The notes below the pieces were generated by a model. That model ran no database searches. It worked only from the letters and a program-made list of their open reading frames with translations, and had not been told where the DNA came from. Positions 1-11,357 of a stretch of DNA of 64,000 nt are shown in pieces. The stretch's first letter is position 1. Every line of letters begins with the position of its first letter. The translations under genes and the position numbers were made by a program. Source of the stretch: Neoconidiobolus thromboides FSU 785 (taxonomy: Eukaryota > Entomophthoromycota > Entomophthoromycetes > Entomophthorales > Neoconidiobolaceae); contig MU626319.1 in assembly GCA_025603075.1 (NCBI GenBank), positions 45,365 through 109,364 on the forward strand, given 5' to 3'.

Positions 1-1710
1 AAATTATCAATTATTGAATTATTTAGTATAGATGGAGTTATACTATTATTAATTAAATAAATTTGTTTAATTTTCCCATATTTACTTGTAATTTGTAGGG
101 TCTATTATTTGATGGTATTAGTAATATTTTTATAGAACATATCATTAGCTTACCAATTCATAATCATTATTGTTATACTCAAAATTAAATTGATGATCTA
201 ATTTAAATTCTGGTGTTTGTCCGTAGATCCAATCCCAAGACTATAGAAGTTGATAATAAAATGTATTAATATTTTATATTGAAATTCTTTGAATATTAAA
301 ACCTCTTACTTTCAACTTATCTGCATAACTTAAAATTGATGGATTTTTATTTAAAAAGCTCCTATCAATTAGAATTGGCTATGTTATTTTAAAATAAATA
401 TATTGGAAATAAAATAAAATAAATAATAATTAAAACTCTTACTTCACACTTTTCCCCATTATTATATTTTATATTAAATTGATTTATAATAGCTTTACAA
501 AATAGTGAATGATTCAAATCTTTTTTGTAATTAATCAAATTGGTCACTTTAGATCTTACTGAATCTACGCCTTTACTTTCAATAGTTAAATTATTCTATA
601 AACAAATAAAGAGAACAAATATTAATTAATTTAATTATTATTTTAAACAAAAGTATGTAAAATCAAGTGTTGCAATTGATATAAAAAATACTTACTTTTA
701 ATACCTTGGATAAACTATTTAAATTGGTATCAATTAACATAGTCCCATGATGATAAGCCCAACAACCTGATATTTTATAAGCAGAACCAGAGATGTAATA
801 ATATCAATAATAATAAGGATTCAAGTTAAGTCTTTATAATTTTATAAATTTCGATTTCATTGTATTAATCATTTAAAATTTTCAATACTAATAAATTGGG
901 TTTTGAATTTATAGAAATAAAAAAAGGATATCTTTAAGTCATCAATTGTTAAGTCTTTTCTTTCATTAACTTTGACAGGTAAATTGATTTGATTTAATGC
1001 TTGTTTCACCAAAGTTACATTTATTATTCGTTCAAATTTTTCACGTTCCATTAATACAAAATAATTACTGTTACCTAAATCCTATAGTGTTTGATTAATA
1101 TATTTTATTATTTTTATTTATTTTTTATTTATTTGATCATTTATTTTTTAAATTTAATTAAAAAATTTCTAATAACTTACATGATAAACCGTACCGCCAC
1201 CACTTTGTCTTCTTACTAATTTTATATCTTGTTTTTTTAATTCGAATAAATTGCTTTCTTTCCAAGGGTTCTATTTTATTTTGTTTCATTTTATTTTAAT
1301 GTGTTAGATAAATAAAAACTTACTTGACTTCTACCAATTACTACACATGCTTCATTTTGATATAAATACAACACTCCTCGATGATTAGGTGGAGTTTTTT
1401 TTATTATCCTTTTATAAAATTTAATATGCAAATTTACTATATTATATTATTTATTTTAATTATTACCATTCTTCAACAGCTATATTAAGATATGGATCTG
1501 TTAATGAAGATAAATAAATACTAACCTAATAAATTATATTTAGTTAACAATTGTTTTAAAATGAGAATCCTTGAATATTTGATTTACTTTATTTTTATCT
1601 TTTGAATCTATTTCATTGGATTTAATACTTGAATAAAATTTCTTTGTAATACTAAGTTGATTCAATAATTTTAAACTATTGATATTATTGATACGTTTTA
1701 TTGTCATCAT
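1..1710 (-). CDS. AIM22: Lipoate-protein ligase / lipoyltransferase (3' end beyond the window)
   Basis: LplA-family enzyme that attaches lipoate to E2 and H-protein subunits, expected in mitochondria. The gene reads leftward from a double ATG at 1710. The first residues are rich in K, R, N and S, like a presequence. Exons spell the family landmarks in order: [35 protein letters not shown] (1230-1190), [24 protein letters not shown], then [20 protein letters not shown] (794-740), [16 protein letters not shown] and [14 protein letters not shown] (about 240-200). Position 1 is still open reading frame, so the C-terminal accessory domain is incomplete. Most introns are about 50-60 nt GT-AG. The one splitting LK from ISGS is a probable AT-AC intron (see 795-931). 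The lipoate pocket motif (RRQSGGG) is intact. Exon joins were made by eye. Confidence 0.9.
795..931 (-). other. Probable U12-type AT-AC intron in the lipoate ligase gene
   Basis: On the minus strand the intron begins ATATCCTTTT at 931 and ends TTATTAC at 795. Removing it joins LTIDDLK exactly to ISGSAYK, the most conserved junction of the LplA family. No GT-AG pair nearby restores that reading. ATATCCTT is the textbook U12-type donor. A CTTAAC stretch about 30 nt before the end, or TCCTTATT nearer to it, may serve as branch site. At 137 nt it is more than twice as long as its neighbours. Confidence 0.75.
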
Positions 1711-1850
1711 TTTATCTATTTTGTTTATTCTATTTAAAATTTTGTGAATTTATAAAGTTAAAAAAAGAAAGAATCAAAAAAAGTTAAAATAGCAACTTCC
1801 AATTTTAATAAAAATATCAAAAACACAAAAATGATCTCATTTTCATTTCC

Positions 1851-4497
1851 TTATAACTTAACCAATAATTTATGAATCAACTATATATATAATTAGTGTT
1901 AATACATTTATCACTTTTAAAATAATATAAATTGTATCTTACCTCCAATTTTTTCATTAGTTTATTTATTTCTTTTATATTATCCCTTTTGTTTTCCTTC
2001 ATTATATTCATATTAATTAATTGAAATTGAATATTTAATAGTATGTTTTTAATAAATTCAACATTACTATTAAAAGTTAACGGGTTATTGATTGGATTAA
2101 TATTATTTAAATAATCTATTGAAATTTCTTCATAAATATCTAATAATTCAGTATTAATTTCATTTTCATTTTCTTTATCTTTGTCTTTATCTTGACTCTT
2201 ATGTTTAATATTATTATATTGTCGTCGTTGATTCAAATTACTATTTTGATTTTTAAAATCATGATAATTATTGATATCATTTCCATCTTCAAATTTTGTA
2301 ACTGATAAATTTAGAAAACATAAATTAGAATTCATACTTTCATAATCGTTTATAATAACATCATTCTTCCTACTCCTGTCTTTCTCATTTTCACACTCAC
2401 TTCCCTTACTAATTAATAGATTCAATAAATTTGGGTCTTTATTTGAATTGTTAATTTCAGTATTATTATTATTATTATAATTTATTTTAATATGATTTTT
2501 ATTAATATATTCATATTCATCTTTGGATTTTGGTATTGGTAATTTTAATAATTTAACTTTATTTTTAATATGATTTTTATTATTACTTTTAAAACTACTG
2601 GTATTATCACTGTTTTTGATACTACTATTACTATTATTAATATTATTAACACTGTTATTACTACTGTCTTTTATATTACTCTTATTATTACCCTCATTTT
2701 TTAAACTGCTTCTACTATTACTCTTCCCACTTCCACTCCCCTCTCTCACATTGCCTTCTTCTTTCCCATTATTTTCAATTACATTCTTAAATTTATTAAA
2801 CTTATCTAATATTAATTGATGTTTTAATAAATCATATTGATCTAAATTAATAATTGAATTTAAATTAATTTTATTCAATAATTCGATTAATTTTTTATAT
2901 TTATTAATCTTTAATTCATCTTTTAAATCTTGATTTGATATATTCATTTTTTCTAATTGAGTTATAATCTTTTGATAGTGTAATTTACGTTGGTCTGATT
3001 GTAACTCAAAGGTAGGAGCATTATTATTAGGTATGGTGAAGGCTTCCTTCTTTTTTTCTTCTTTGATGTTATTAATGGGAATTGTCTCTTGAAAATCATG
3101 AATATACTTTTCATTGATTTGGCTATTAAATACTAAGTTCTCACTTTCTCTTCTATTATTATCAATATTCATATTTATATTCTCCTTTTCACTATTTTGA
3201 TTTGATTTTTGCTTCATATTCTGTTTTTTATTGATTTTATTAACGGATATCAATTTTTCTTTCTGTTGAGTGTTATAATTCATCTTTGAACTCTCCTCTC
3301 TATCATTTAAATTCCTATTATCATGGTTACTGTTATTATTAATTTCATTAATTAAAATTGAGTTCTTTTTTTGTTTAATATCAACGTTAATATTATTGAT
3401 ATTCTCTTTTTGAATATTTGGATTTCCTTTTCGATAAGAATTAGAATTTTTATTCAATTCATTAAATAACTGTAACTTTTTTTTTTCTTTGTTATTATTG
3501 ATACCAGTTGTCATAGCCTTAACTCCAGTACTAATTTCATCTAAAAAATAGTTTATTTTAAAAAAAAATTAAACATAATATTTAGAATATATTTACTTTG
3601 AATTAACTTATTAAATCTATTATCAGTATCCTCTTTTCTAATTACTCCAACTTTATTAACATCAAATTTATCTCTATTTAATATACTATTTAATGTTAAA
3701 TCTAAATTATATTAATATCATTATATTATATATGTTATATCAAATTTACTACCTTTAAACTCTTCCTCTTTAATCAGTTTGTCTTTAGGTTTAATTACCT
3801 TATTTAAATTATCATTATACTTATATTGTTTGTTATAGAGTTCAGATAATAATTGAGTATCTAAAATAGAATTGGAATTGAAATTAGATAAATGATTATT
3901 ACTTAATTTCTTCGAATTAGGACTACCATTGCTAATATTAGCAGGTTCTTTATTACTGCTACTCCTTATACTATTACTATTAACAATATGCTCTCTACTA
4001 TTCCTCCTTGTACTACCATGATCAATTCTGTGCTTTATATTATTGTTCCTCAAGCCGTTCTGATTGATAATATGCTCTTTACTATTCCTTCTTGTATCAA
4101 TATTGAAGTATTTATTTTTATTAAATTGATTAATATTTAATTGAGTTAATAATTGAGTATCAAATAAATTTTCTGAATTTAAACTGGATAAATAAATGGA
4201 ATTTTGTTGCTTTGAATTCCGCTTATTAGTAATATACTCGTTATTATTAACACTATCATCATTTATATTATTATTACTGTTCTTTATATCCTTAATATTG
4301 TTCTTTATATCATTTATCTTCTTATTAATGTTTATACAAACATCATTGCCCTTATTCTCCTGTTTTTCATGGATTACTAAACTAGGATTGTTACTATTAT
4401 TATTAAATAATAGATTTAAATTTAGATCATTAATTAAAAAAGAATCATATTCATAATTGATTGTAGTTGGATTTGTAGTATATCTTTCATTTTTCAT
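1851..4497 (-). CDS. Asn/Lys-rich low-complexity protein, function unknown
   Basis: Reads leftward from ATG at 4497. A first exon of about 250 codons ends EEEFKG at 3750 with donor GTAGTA. A short middle exon (about 3710-3605) follows, then a long exon (about 3540-1945), and a short last exon after the intron ending at 1881, with stop at 1851. If the last intron is not removed the frame stops at 1877. Joined length is about 830 residues. Most of it is N, K, I and S runs. Less simple parts are two copies of an FDTQLL/LDTQLL motif, two RRNS(K/R)EHI motifs near residues 135-170, a helical coiled-coil-like stretch near 3000-2780, and a helical C-terminus. I recognise no domain. The start exon and intron chain are inference from splice signals. 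Confidence 0.6.
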
Positions 4498-4864
4498 TTT
4501 AAAATCAATAAAATCAAATGAAGGAATTTATTAGCCTGGATTTCATAATCCATTTTTCAAATTACTCACAATTTATTCATTCTTTTATAAATGCATTATA
4601 ATTTTCCTTTTTTAAGTTATTGTCCGTTTTTAATAAAAAGTTGAAATATAGGAATGTACTTTTGTATTTAAGAATTTTACTAACAATTTTTCCACTTAAA
4701 TAGCCACTTAAAAGATAGAAAAAGTGATGAAGTCAAAAAAACATCCTCATATATTAAAAAACATAATAGAAACTAGAATATAAAAATAAAATATAATAAT
4801 AAGTAAAATAAGATATAGTAAAAAATAAAATAAAACAAAATAAAATAAAATAACATTTATTACT
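4498..4864. other. Intergenic gap with one MITE
   Basis: Separates the Asn-rich gene from ERG24, both transcribed leftward. It holds the MITE copy at 4647-4751 and then AT-rich sequence with AAATAAAATA runs that may include ERG24 termination signals. Nothing else is recognisable. Confidence 0.5.
4647..4751 (+). mobile_element. MITE copy 1
   Basis: About 105 bp, bounded by TA. The left end resembles TATGGGGATGTA (here TATAGGAATGTA) and the right end is its inverted complement, CATCCTCATA. The centre carries the shared CCACTTAAATAG...AAAAGAT core. Slightly diverged at both termini. Confidence 0.8.
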
Positions 4865-6220
4865 TTAATAAATTCCAGGTAAAATCCTATATGGAACTAA
4901 TTGTCGATATTTTAACCAAGTTTTACCATATTTTTTACTACATTCATAATCATCTCTTGAATCTCTATGAATTAATAAAATAGCAAAATATCCAGCAAAG
5001 AAGTAGGGAATAATACTACCAAATCCGGTAGCTAAACATTGAGAAAGGGATAATAACCAATCACCTAAATAATTAATATGAGAAGCAATACCCCACCAAC
5101 CATCAACTAATAATTTTCGTCCAGTATCTGATTCGATATAATTTAAATGAGCTACTTTTGGATCTTTATGATTTTTTTTGAAGATATTCTTTTCATTATT
5201 TGCTAATCTGAAAATGGAATAACCCATACAAGAAGTCACTGCTATCAATGCTACACTAAAATAAGACATTTCTATTGGGTGAATCGAGAGATAACGAGTT
5301 TGTATGGAATAAAAAAAAGGAACCCAAGATATATCTCCAAAACATAACATAAACCCAAAGCCATCAGTAGTTATATCCATAGTAGTCAAGACTGCTTCTT
5401 CATTATATAAAGAATCAGCTACATAAAAATATTGACAAATAGTAACAAAAAGAATTGAATATGTGTAAGTGTTATTCGTATCTATTTGTTTTAATAAAAA
5501 ACAAAAATTCAATAAGGACCATCCCATTAATCCAGGTCTCAATTCAAAAAATTGTTTTAAATCTAAATTACCAATACTTGGATTTAACTCTCTACCCATA
5601 AAAAAATCATGAATTAAGCTATCTGTATTACCACTTAATGATAATAATTTGTTATCTTCTCCGATAAATGAATTAATATATAACAAAGTTGACATTACAA
5701 ATGTAAATATTAAACTACTTAATAATAATTCAAAACAGATATCCACAACAAACAAAAATGGAAAAGACCCATACATTTTATAGGTTATTAAAACAATTAA
5801 ATTAGTAATAATAAAGCCTAAAAACCCATTCATTTTATACTTTTGATATTCTCCTGTACGTAATTGAATACCATTGACCCATTTACCAGGTAAAATATAC
5901 CAACAAACTAAATGATATGATAGCCATAATAAATAATACTTCATACCACGTAAAGTTATAAATTCAGTTATATTATTTAATTCAAACGTTACAGAATTGA
6001 TATTAAAAATACTACAACCAAATTCGGAGTTACATGTTATATATTGATAGACTAAAAACAATGGGGAGATAATTGTAATGATTCCAGTACCTAAAGGACC
6101 AAAAAATTCATAACGATGAGATTTGGGGTTTAAAAGAGTATTCCTTTTCTTTAAAGGTTTTGTTGTCATTTTATTACTTTTTTGATTATTAAAAGGAGTT
6201 GTTTGCTTTTTTATATACAC
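4865..6220 (-). CDS. ERG24: Delta(14)-sterol reductase (ERG24 family)
   Basis: Multi-pass ER membrane enzyme reducing the C14-C15 double bond after CYP51 demethylation in ergosterol synthesis. The 451-residue single exon fits the family length. Landmarks: FFMGRELNP and ELRPGLMGWSLLN near residues 208-240, TTMDITTDGFGFM near 290, then GRKLLVDGWWG and HINYLGDWLL near 370-390, LLIHRDSRDDYECSKKYG, and a terminal RILPGIY. These are the ERG4/ERG24 signatures, and the MGRELNPSIG/ELRPGL wording favours ERG24 over ERG4. A basic N-terminal tail precedes the first membrane segment, and an internal Met at residue 18 is an alternative start. It has no introns, unlike most neighbours. Confidence 0.93.
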   Translation of the reverse strand: MYIKKQTTPFNNQKSNKMTTKPLKKRNTLLNPKSHRYEFFGPLGTGIITIISPLFLVYQYITCNSEFGCSIFNINSVTFELNNITEFITLRGMKYYLLWLSYHLVCWYILPGKWVNGIQLRTGEYQKYKMNGFLGFIITNLIVLITYKMYGSFPFLFVVDICFELLLSSLIFTFVMSTLLYINSFIGEDNKLLSLSGNTDSLIHDFFMGRELNPSIGNLDLKQFFELRPGLMGWSLLNFCFLLKQIDTNNTYTYSILFVTICQYFYVADSLYNEEAVLTTMDITTDGFGFMLCFGDISWVPFFYSIQTRYLSIHPIEMSYFSVALIAVTSCMGYSIFRLANNEKNIFKKNHKDPKVAHLNYIESDTGRKLLVDGWWGIASHINYLGDWLLSLSQCLATGFGSIIPYFFAGYFAILLIHRDSRDDYECSKKYGKTWLKYRQLVPYRILPGIY

Positions 6221-6563
6221 ATGGTTAGAATATCGTTCGATTTATAGATCTATTTTTACTAGTATATTTAAAGTTCAAATTTTATTGGTTGAACTCAAAA
6301 ATATAATTGGATTTAGTCTAGTGAATGAATTTGTTTTTTAATTATGAATTTGATTGAAAATTCTTTTGAAGTTCTATTCCATAAAATTGAACAAGAAATT
6401 AAAATAAAAAGATCTCCTTCTACCTTTTTCAAATATGGTAGGTTTAAACAAGTAATCTAAGTTCTAATATTCTTATCAATATAAATTAATAAGATAAACT
6501 ACTTTCTATTAATTGTTTGTTCAATTTATAATTAAATGGAATATTTATCATAAAAATAGTTAA

Positions 6564-6661
6564 TATGGGAGTGTTTTTTCTAACTTTATTTTTTCCATTT
6601 TTAAGCACTATTTAAGCGGAAAATTTGCTAGTAAAATTCAACACAAAAATACGTCCCCATA
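6564..6661 (-). mobile_element. MITE copy 2 (inverted orientation)
   Basis: Begins TATGGGAGTGTTTTTT and ends with an ACGTCCCCATA terminus. The internal AAGCACTATTTAAGCGG is the reverse complement of the core seen in copy 1. About 98 bp. Confidence 0.85.
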
Positions 6662-6886
6662 TACTAAACTATTACCCGATATTTAATAAAATTCAATGCT
6701 CGTTCTAAAAACTTAATAGTTGAGTAAATCAATTCCACCCTTAGTAATATAATTATTTCATAATAAATTTGTTTTTATAGCATTATTAAAAAAGAATGGT
6801 ATCAAAATGTTAAATTAGTTATTAAATTTGCAAAGGAAATATTAAGATATTGCTTATTATACAATATAATATACTCAAACTCAATA

Positions 6887-6989
6887 TATGGGGATGTATT
6901 TTTGTGTTTAAGAATTTTACTAACAAATTTTTCGCTAATAGCGCTTAAAAGATGGAAAAAGTGACGAAGCCAAAAAAAATACCCCCATA
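6887..6989 (+). mobile_element. MITE copy 3
   Basis: Begins TATGGGGATGTATTTTTG and ends ATACCCCCATA, with internal TAGCGCTTAAAAGATGG. Same orientation as copy 1. Confidence 0.88.
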
Positions 6990-7567
6990 TGTTTTGTGCC
7001 TAATAATTCTATTTTAAACTCATGGTTTTCCTATATGGAAGCTATCATCTTCTTTTATGTAACTTATTGAACAATAGTTTAACTATTGAATGATTAGTTC
7101 CTTTAAAATATTAATTTTATATCATATTAAATTCCAATTACTGTCTTTTAATTTAACTTGAAGTGATAAAAATAGAAATAAAATGGTTCGTTTTATAGCA
7201 TTAAATTTCTTTTACCATATTATTCTTATTCTTTCCCTCCCTATCCTATTTCAAAACATTATCTTCATTTATATTACTTTCCTTATTAATTTCATCCTAC
7301 ACTTTAAATTTATCGAATTCTCTATACTCCTTTCAACTCAGTTTTAGTATTGATATTCAAATGTAAGATTTGATTTAGAATTGATTTAGAGTTTAAAAAA
7401 ATGAATACTATCTTACTATAAAAGAAAGTGTGTTTAAGTTACTAATATTATAGAATAGTCTTTTGCTATCTTAAATAACTAAATTTAAAGTAAATTGACC
7501 GATTTCTTATTTTTCTATTGAAAGATGGGACTGCTTTTTTCATTTCATTTTGTTAATTTTCTTTCAC

Positions 7568-7674
7568 TATTTGGGAGTGTTTTTTTTAGCTTCATTACTT
7601 TTTCCACCTTTAAACACTATTTGAGCGGAAAAATTCTTAGTAAAATCCTTAAATGTAAAAAAACATCTACGTTT
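7568..7674 (-). mobile_element. MITE copy 4 (diverged, inverted)
   Basis: The left terminus is TATTTGGGAGTG and the right ACATCTACGTTTA, both decayed relative to other copies. The interior (GCTTCATTACTTTTTCCA and TTTGAGCGG) matches clearly. A 63-codon ORF across it is an artefact of the element. Confidence 0.75.
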
Positions 7675-7782
7675 ATTACTTTTTACTTAACAGAGGAGAT
7701 TAAAATGTATATATAAAAATCCAACAAAAAGCTTTAATAATGAGATAGATGAGTTTTTCATTAATTTGTTTTATAGTCATTA

Positions 7783-7887
7783 TATGGGGATGTATTTTTG
7801 TATTTAAGAATTTTACTAATAATTTTTCCACTCAAATAGCGCTTAAAAGATGGAAAAAGTAATGAAGCCAAAAAAAACACTCCCATA
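7783..7887 (+). mobile_element. MITE copy 5
   Basis: TATGGGGATGTATTTTTG left end, CACTCCCATA right end, central CAAATAGCGCTTAAAAG. Flanked by TA on both sides. Confidence 0.88.
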
Positions 7888-9577
7888 TATAAACATATAA
7901 CTTAATGAAGTATTATATTTTAAGATATAAAAAATAAATATAATTTACCAAAGATTTATATTAAAAATACTAATAGCATTATAACATGTAAAAGATAGTT
8001 ATATATATTTTCTACATTGTTTTGTTTTGTAGCTCATAAATAACATAAAGCTTAATCTGAACATCACTTAAATTATTCATTATTGAACTATAGTCAAAAC
8101 TTTAAAAAATGGTACACTGGGACAATTTTTTGTTATAACCCAAACGCAAAACTACAAATAAAAGTTTCTATTAGTAATAATTTTTTTTAATTTTATTTTA
8201 TAAATGAATGGTTTGATTAATATAAAGTTCTGAAAAAATCATATATAGGATGTACACAGTGGATTTTTGTAAAACAAATATAGTTATCTTTTATTTAAGT
8301 TCTTTATACAAGTTTTTTAAACTAGTCTTTAAAATAAAGTTAAAGCTGTAGCTAAAATTGCAAAATTTAAATGAATAATACAATACTGCTGAATTTTTAA
8401 ATCAAGCATTGAAGGTTTACTGATCTTTTTCATTAGGCATTTGATGAATGAATGCAGTAATACCAATAAAATATTGAAATCGAACCGAGTAAATGAATGG
8501 TAATAAATATTAAAAATAGTCTAAATTTCAACTAAGAGTTTTATTATAAAAAGACATATATAAAAATATTCGAGTATTGATATTAATATTTTAGTTGTAT
8601 TTAAATTAAAATATTAAATATTGCTATAAAAAACATAAAGTACTTTACTAACTCCACAGCCTCTTTCAATTCATCTTTATTCTCCTTTTATAAATAAGAA
8701 ACTAAAGACTATCAATTTTTTAATATTAAAAAAGATATATAATTTTAGAAGCAAATGTTGATATGCTGTAAAACAATGTCAATAAAGCATGTTATAGTTT
8801 TTCTAAAAACTACTTTTAATGTAACAAAGAATTATAATAATACAAAATTTATAAAATTGTTAAATTTAATATTATATTGATTCAGATTTAATATGTCTTT
8901 AATAGCTCTTTTTTTGGTAACTATCTATAGGTATTATTTAAAATAAATAAATGAATGAAATTTGAACAATAACACCAGGTTGTTTCTAACAAACAAAACA
9001 AGCATTAATGCGAGGCTTCATACGAGCACTAAAAATTACTATATTTAACATTCATTATTTAATTCTAGATGATAAGAATGTTACTTATAACCAAGAATTT
9101 AAATAAAATTTAGCATGACGTTGCAGCTTGTTCAAGTTTGCATGTGTAATGGCTAGTGATAATTTCTATAACTAATAATTCAAAACATTCCTAGTTTACA
9201 TACTAATACTTAGATTTCTATTTAAGAACAAATAACTAGTCAGCGCACATTTGAACTTAAATAACTATATAAAATAAAAAACACTTTAAAGATACTAAAC
9301 ATTCATTTATTTTACACATAAAATAAATGAAATATCTTTTATGATATTACACGGCTGTTTTTGTTTAATATGTACTTAATTTATTGTTTTCAGGCTTTCT
9401 AAATATTGAATTAATTATAATAAATATTTAATAAACATCAAAAGGTAAATTTACTAATTCAACCATCATGCATCATCTAATTCTAAATAAGAAATAAACC
9501 AGTTTTTTATGCCCTATTATTCATATTGTTTTAAAAATAGAATATTATAAGAATAAATAAAAATAATGATTTAAAAT

Positions 9578-9586
9578 TATATAAAT
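9578..9586 (+). promoter_or_regulatory. TATA-like element upstream of the small secreted gene
   Basis: TATATAAAT, ending 38 bases before the ATG at 9625. In sequence this AT-rich such strings are common, so it is only suggestive. Confidence 0.3.
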
Positions 9587-9624
9587 TAATTCAATTTTTT
9601 ATCGTTTACACACTTTGATTAAAA

Positions 9625-9771
9625 ATGAAACTGAGTTTAGCCCTTATTTACATTACTGCTTTAGTATCTTCTCAATCCACTGCTCCTTGTGTTACTAAGA
9701 CTATAACCAATGCTAGGACTTCAACTGTAACTGTCACTACTGTTTATGTTCCTCCATGCACTCCATGGTAA
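9625..9771 (+). CDS. Short secreted Thr/Val-rich peptide
   Basis: A 48-codon frame starting MKLSLALIYITALVSSQ, a clear signal peptide with predicted cleavage after VSS or SSQ. The mature part is about 31 residues, with TKTITNARTSTVTVTTVY followed by PPCTPW and two cysteines. Its TKTxT-TVTVTT style and Cys-Pro pairs resemble the larger secreted protein encoded convergently at 9964-10305. The two are probably paralogues or functional partners. Function is unknown; a cell-wall or secreted effector-like role would be inference. A GT at the stop codon could start an intron, so the C-terminus is uncertain. Confidence 0.6.
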   Translation: MKLSLALIYITALVSSQSTAPCVTKTITNARTSTVTVTTVYVPPCTPW

Positions 9772-9963
9772 ATTTATTCATAAAACCTGAATTAAAGTAT
9801 AAAGCTTAATAAAGTTGAATTACTTCAGTTTAAATTTTATTTATTTAAATATTTAATAGTAGATACTTTAATTTCATAATATTATAAATTTAAGAAACCT
9901 GATTTTAAAAGCAGTTAATAAGACTATTATAATAAAAATTTAGTTTATTTACTACAAATAAAG

Positions 9964-10305
9964 CTATTTTGATGTGGTTTTAGCTGGGCATGATGGAGTA
10001 GCAGTCAACGTAACAGTTTTAGTTATAACTACATCTTTTTCTAGCGTCGCAGTGGTATGACGACAATATGGGAGACATGATGGTGTGGCAGTTAAAGTAA
10101 TAGTATCAGTAACAATTACATCCTTTTCTAATGTTACAGTAGTATGATGGCAGTATGGTAAACATGACGGGGTGGCAGTTAACGTAACAGTTTTGGTTAT
10201 GATCACATCCTTTCCTACTGTAATAGTAGGACAAGTACTACTATTGCTTATTGAAGAAACAAGGGCACTGAATAAAGAAACTAAAGTGAATCTGAGTAAT
10301 TGCAT
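9964..10305 (-). CDS. Small secreted protein with three tandem repeats
   Basis: 113 residues. Signal peptide MQLLRFTLVSLFSALVSS, then three copies of a roughly 31-residue unit of the form (T/K)xEKDVxxTxTxTLTATPSC, the first two followed by LPYC(H/R)HT. In the DNA the units are about 93 bp and lie between roughly 10235 and 9970. Each unit holds paired cysteines (TATPSCLPYC), suggesting disulfide-linked modules. Beta-strand-like alternation of T and V resembles Thr-rich fungal wall proteins. No catalytic motif. Convergent with the related short peptide at 9625, 192 bp away. Function unknown. Confidence 0.75.
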   Translation of the reverse strand: MQLLRFTLVSLFSALVSSISNSSTCPTITVGKDVIITKTVTLTATPSCLPYCHHTTVTLEKDVIVTDTITLTATPSCLPYCRHTTATLEKDVVITKTVTLTATPSCPAKTTSK

Positions 10306-11357
10306 TGGAGTTAAAAGTAAAATAGAAATAATTCAAATATTATTTAAATAGTATTAGAATATTCTAAATGATTGAGTTTTTATTTTTAGAACCTAATTAT
10401 TGCTTATATCATAAGATACAAAATTTATGGATGAATTTATTTTGATATTTTGATTGCATTTATACAAAATTCTATCTCAAAGTTATGCTAACTTTTCGAA
10501 AAGTAATTGTCACAAAATTCTATTTTTAGATAATAATTTACTATTGATAAAAGAACGATCTTTTTTATTTTATTTAAAAGACTTTTATTGAATAAAATTA
10601 AAAAAAGTAGTTTGTTTAGAATTCTAGGTAATTAAGTTGTCATTTGTTTTATATATCAAATAGATCAAATAGATCAATTTTATATATACTATGACGATTA
10701 CCTTTAAAGATTATATTTATGATGTCTCTTTTAGTTTTACAACATTAAATTTAAAATAATTTGAGATGTATAATTTAGTTTCCCTGAAAAACGTTTATTA
10801 AATTGAATATCTTATATAGTCTGTTAAGGCAATATTTGAATGTACGAAGTTTCATAACTAACTTGTATGCTATTATTATGTATAGTGTTACTTTTCAGAA
10901 AATAATAGTAAGTATTTATTATCTAACATCCTAATATATTTTTGAATTTATTTTTAAATGGTTTGTATTGTTTTCTATAACAATTATCTCAAAAAACATA
11001 GTCTGTATAAATATTTACAACTAAGTACATACAAAATTAATCAATGATATTTAAACATTAGCTTTAGTATTTTAATGACTATTATAAATAATTATCATTT
11101 GATTTAATTAATTTTTATCTATTTTTATGTCAATCAATAAATAAGGATTGAAGTTTATTAGTCTTACTTTTATCATATATTAAAATTTGAAATATTTTTA
11201 TATAAATATACTATATTATTATTTTGTGTAAAAGTATGTTAAAATTATTTACATTTATCATTTAATACTAGTGTTTGTTCATTATTTAAATTTTGAGCTG
11301 TTTTAAGATTACAATATCTGTGTCAATTTATTAGCCTTCATAAAAGATTAAATATAG

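Larger units (their letters stand above)
6221..9624. other. Long intergenic region with four MITEs
   Basis: Contains MITE copies at 6564, 6887, 7568 and 7783. A short ATG-started stretch at 6342 (MNLIENSFEVLFHKIEQ...) and an open stretch near 6785-6860 (KKEWYQNVKLVIKFAK) look mildly protein-like. I could not join or identify them, and they may be remnants of one gene broken by MITE insertion. From about 7900 to 9620 I see only AT-rich sequence. Confidence 0.4.

Noticed and set aside
2616-2819. Plus-strand Leu-rich frame (67 codons)
   Set aside because: It is the antisense of the Asn/Ser/Lys repeats in the minus-strand gene; the same holds for 4196-4456.
6342-6860. Short protein-like pieces (MNLIENSFEVLFHKIEQ and KKEWYQNVKLVIKFAK) as exons of one gene
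   Set aside because: Splice signals can be drawn between them, but no frame-consistent family match was recognised and a MITE lies between; not annotated as a gene.
7525-7716. Plus-strand 63-codon frame
   Set aside because: Most of it is the MITE at 7568-7674 read through; other MITE copies give similar peptides.
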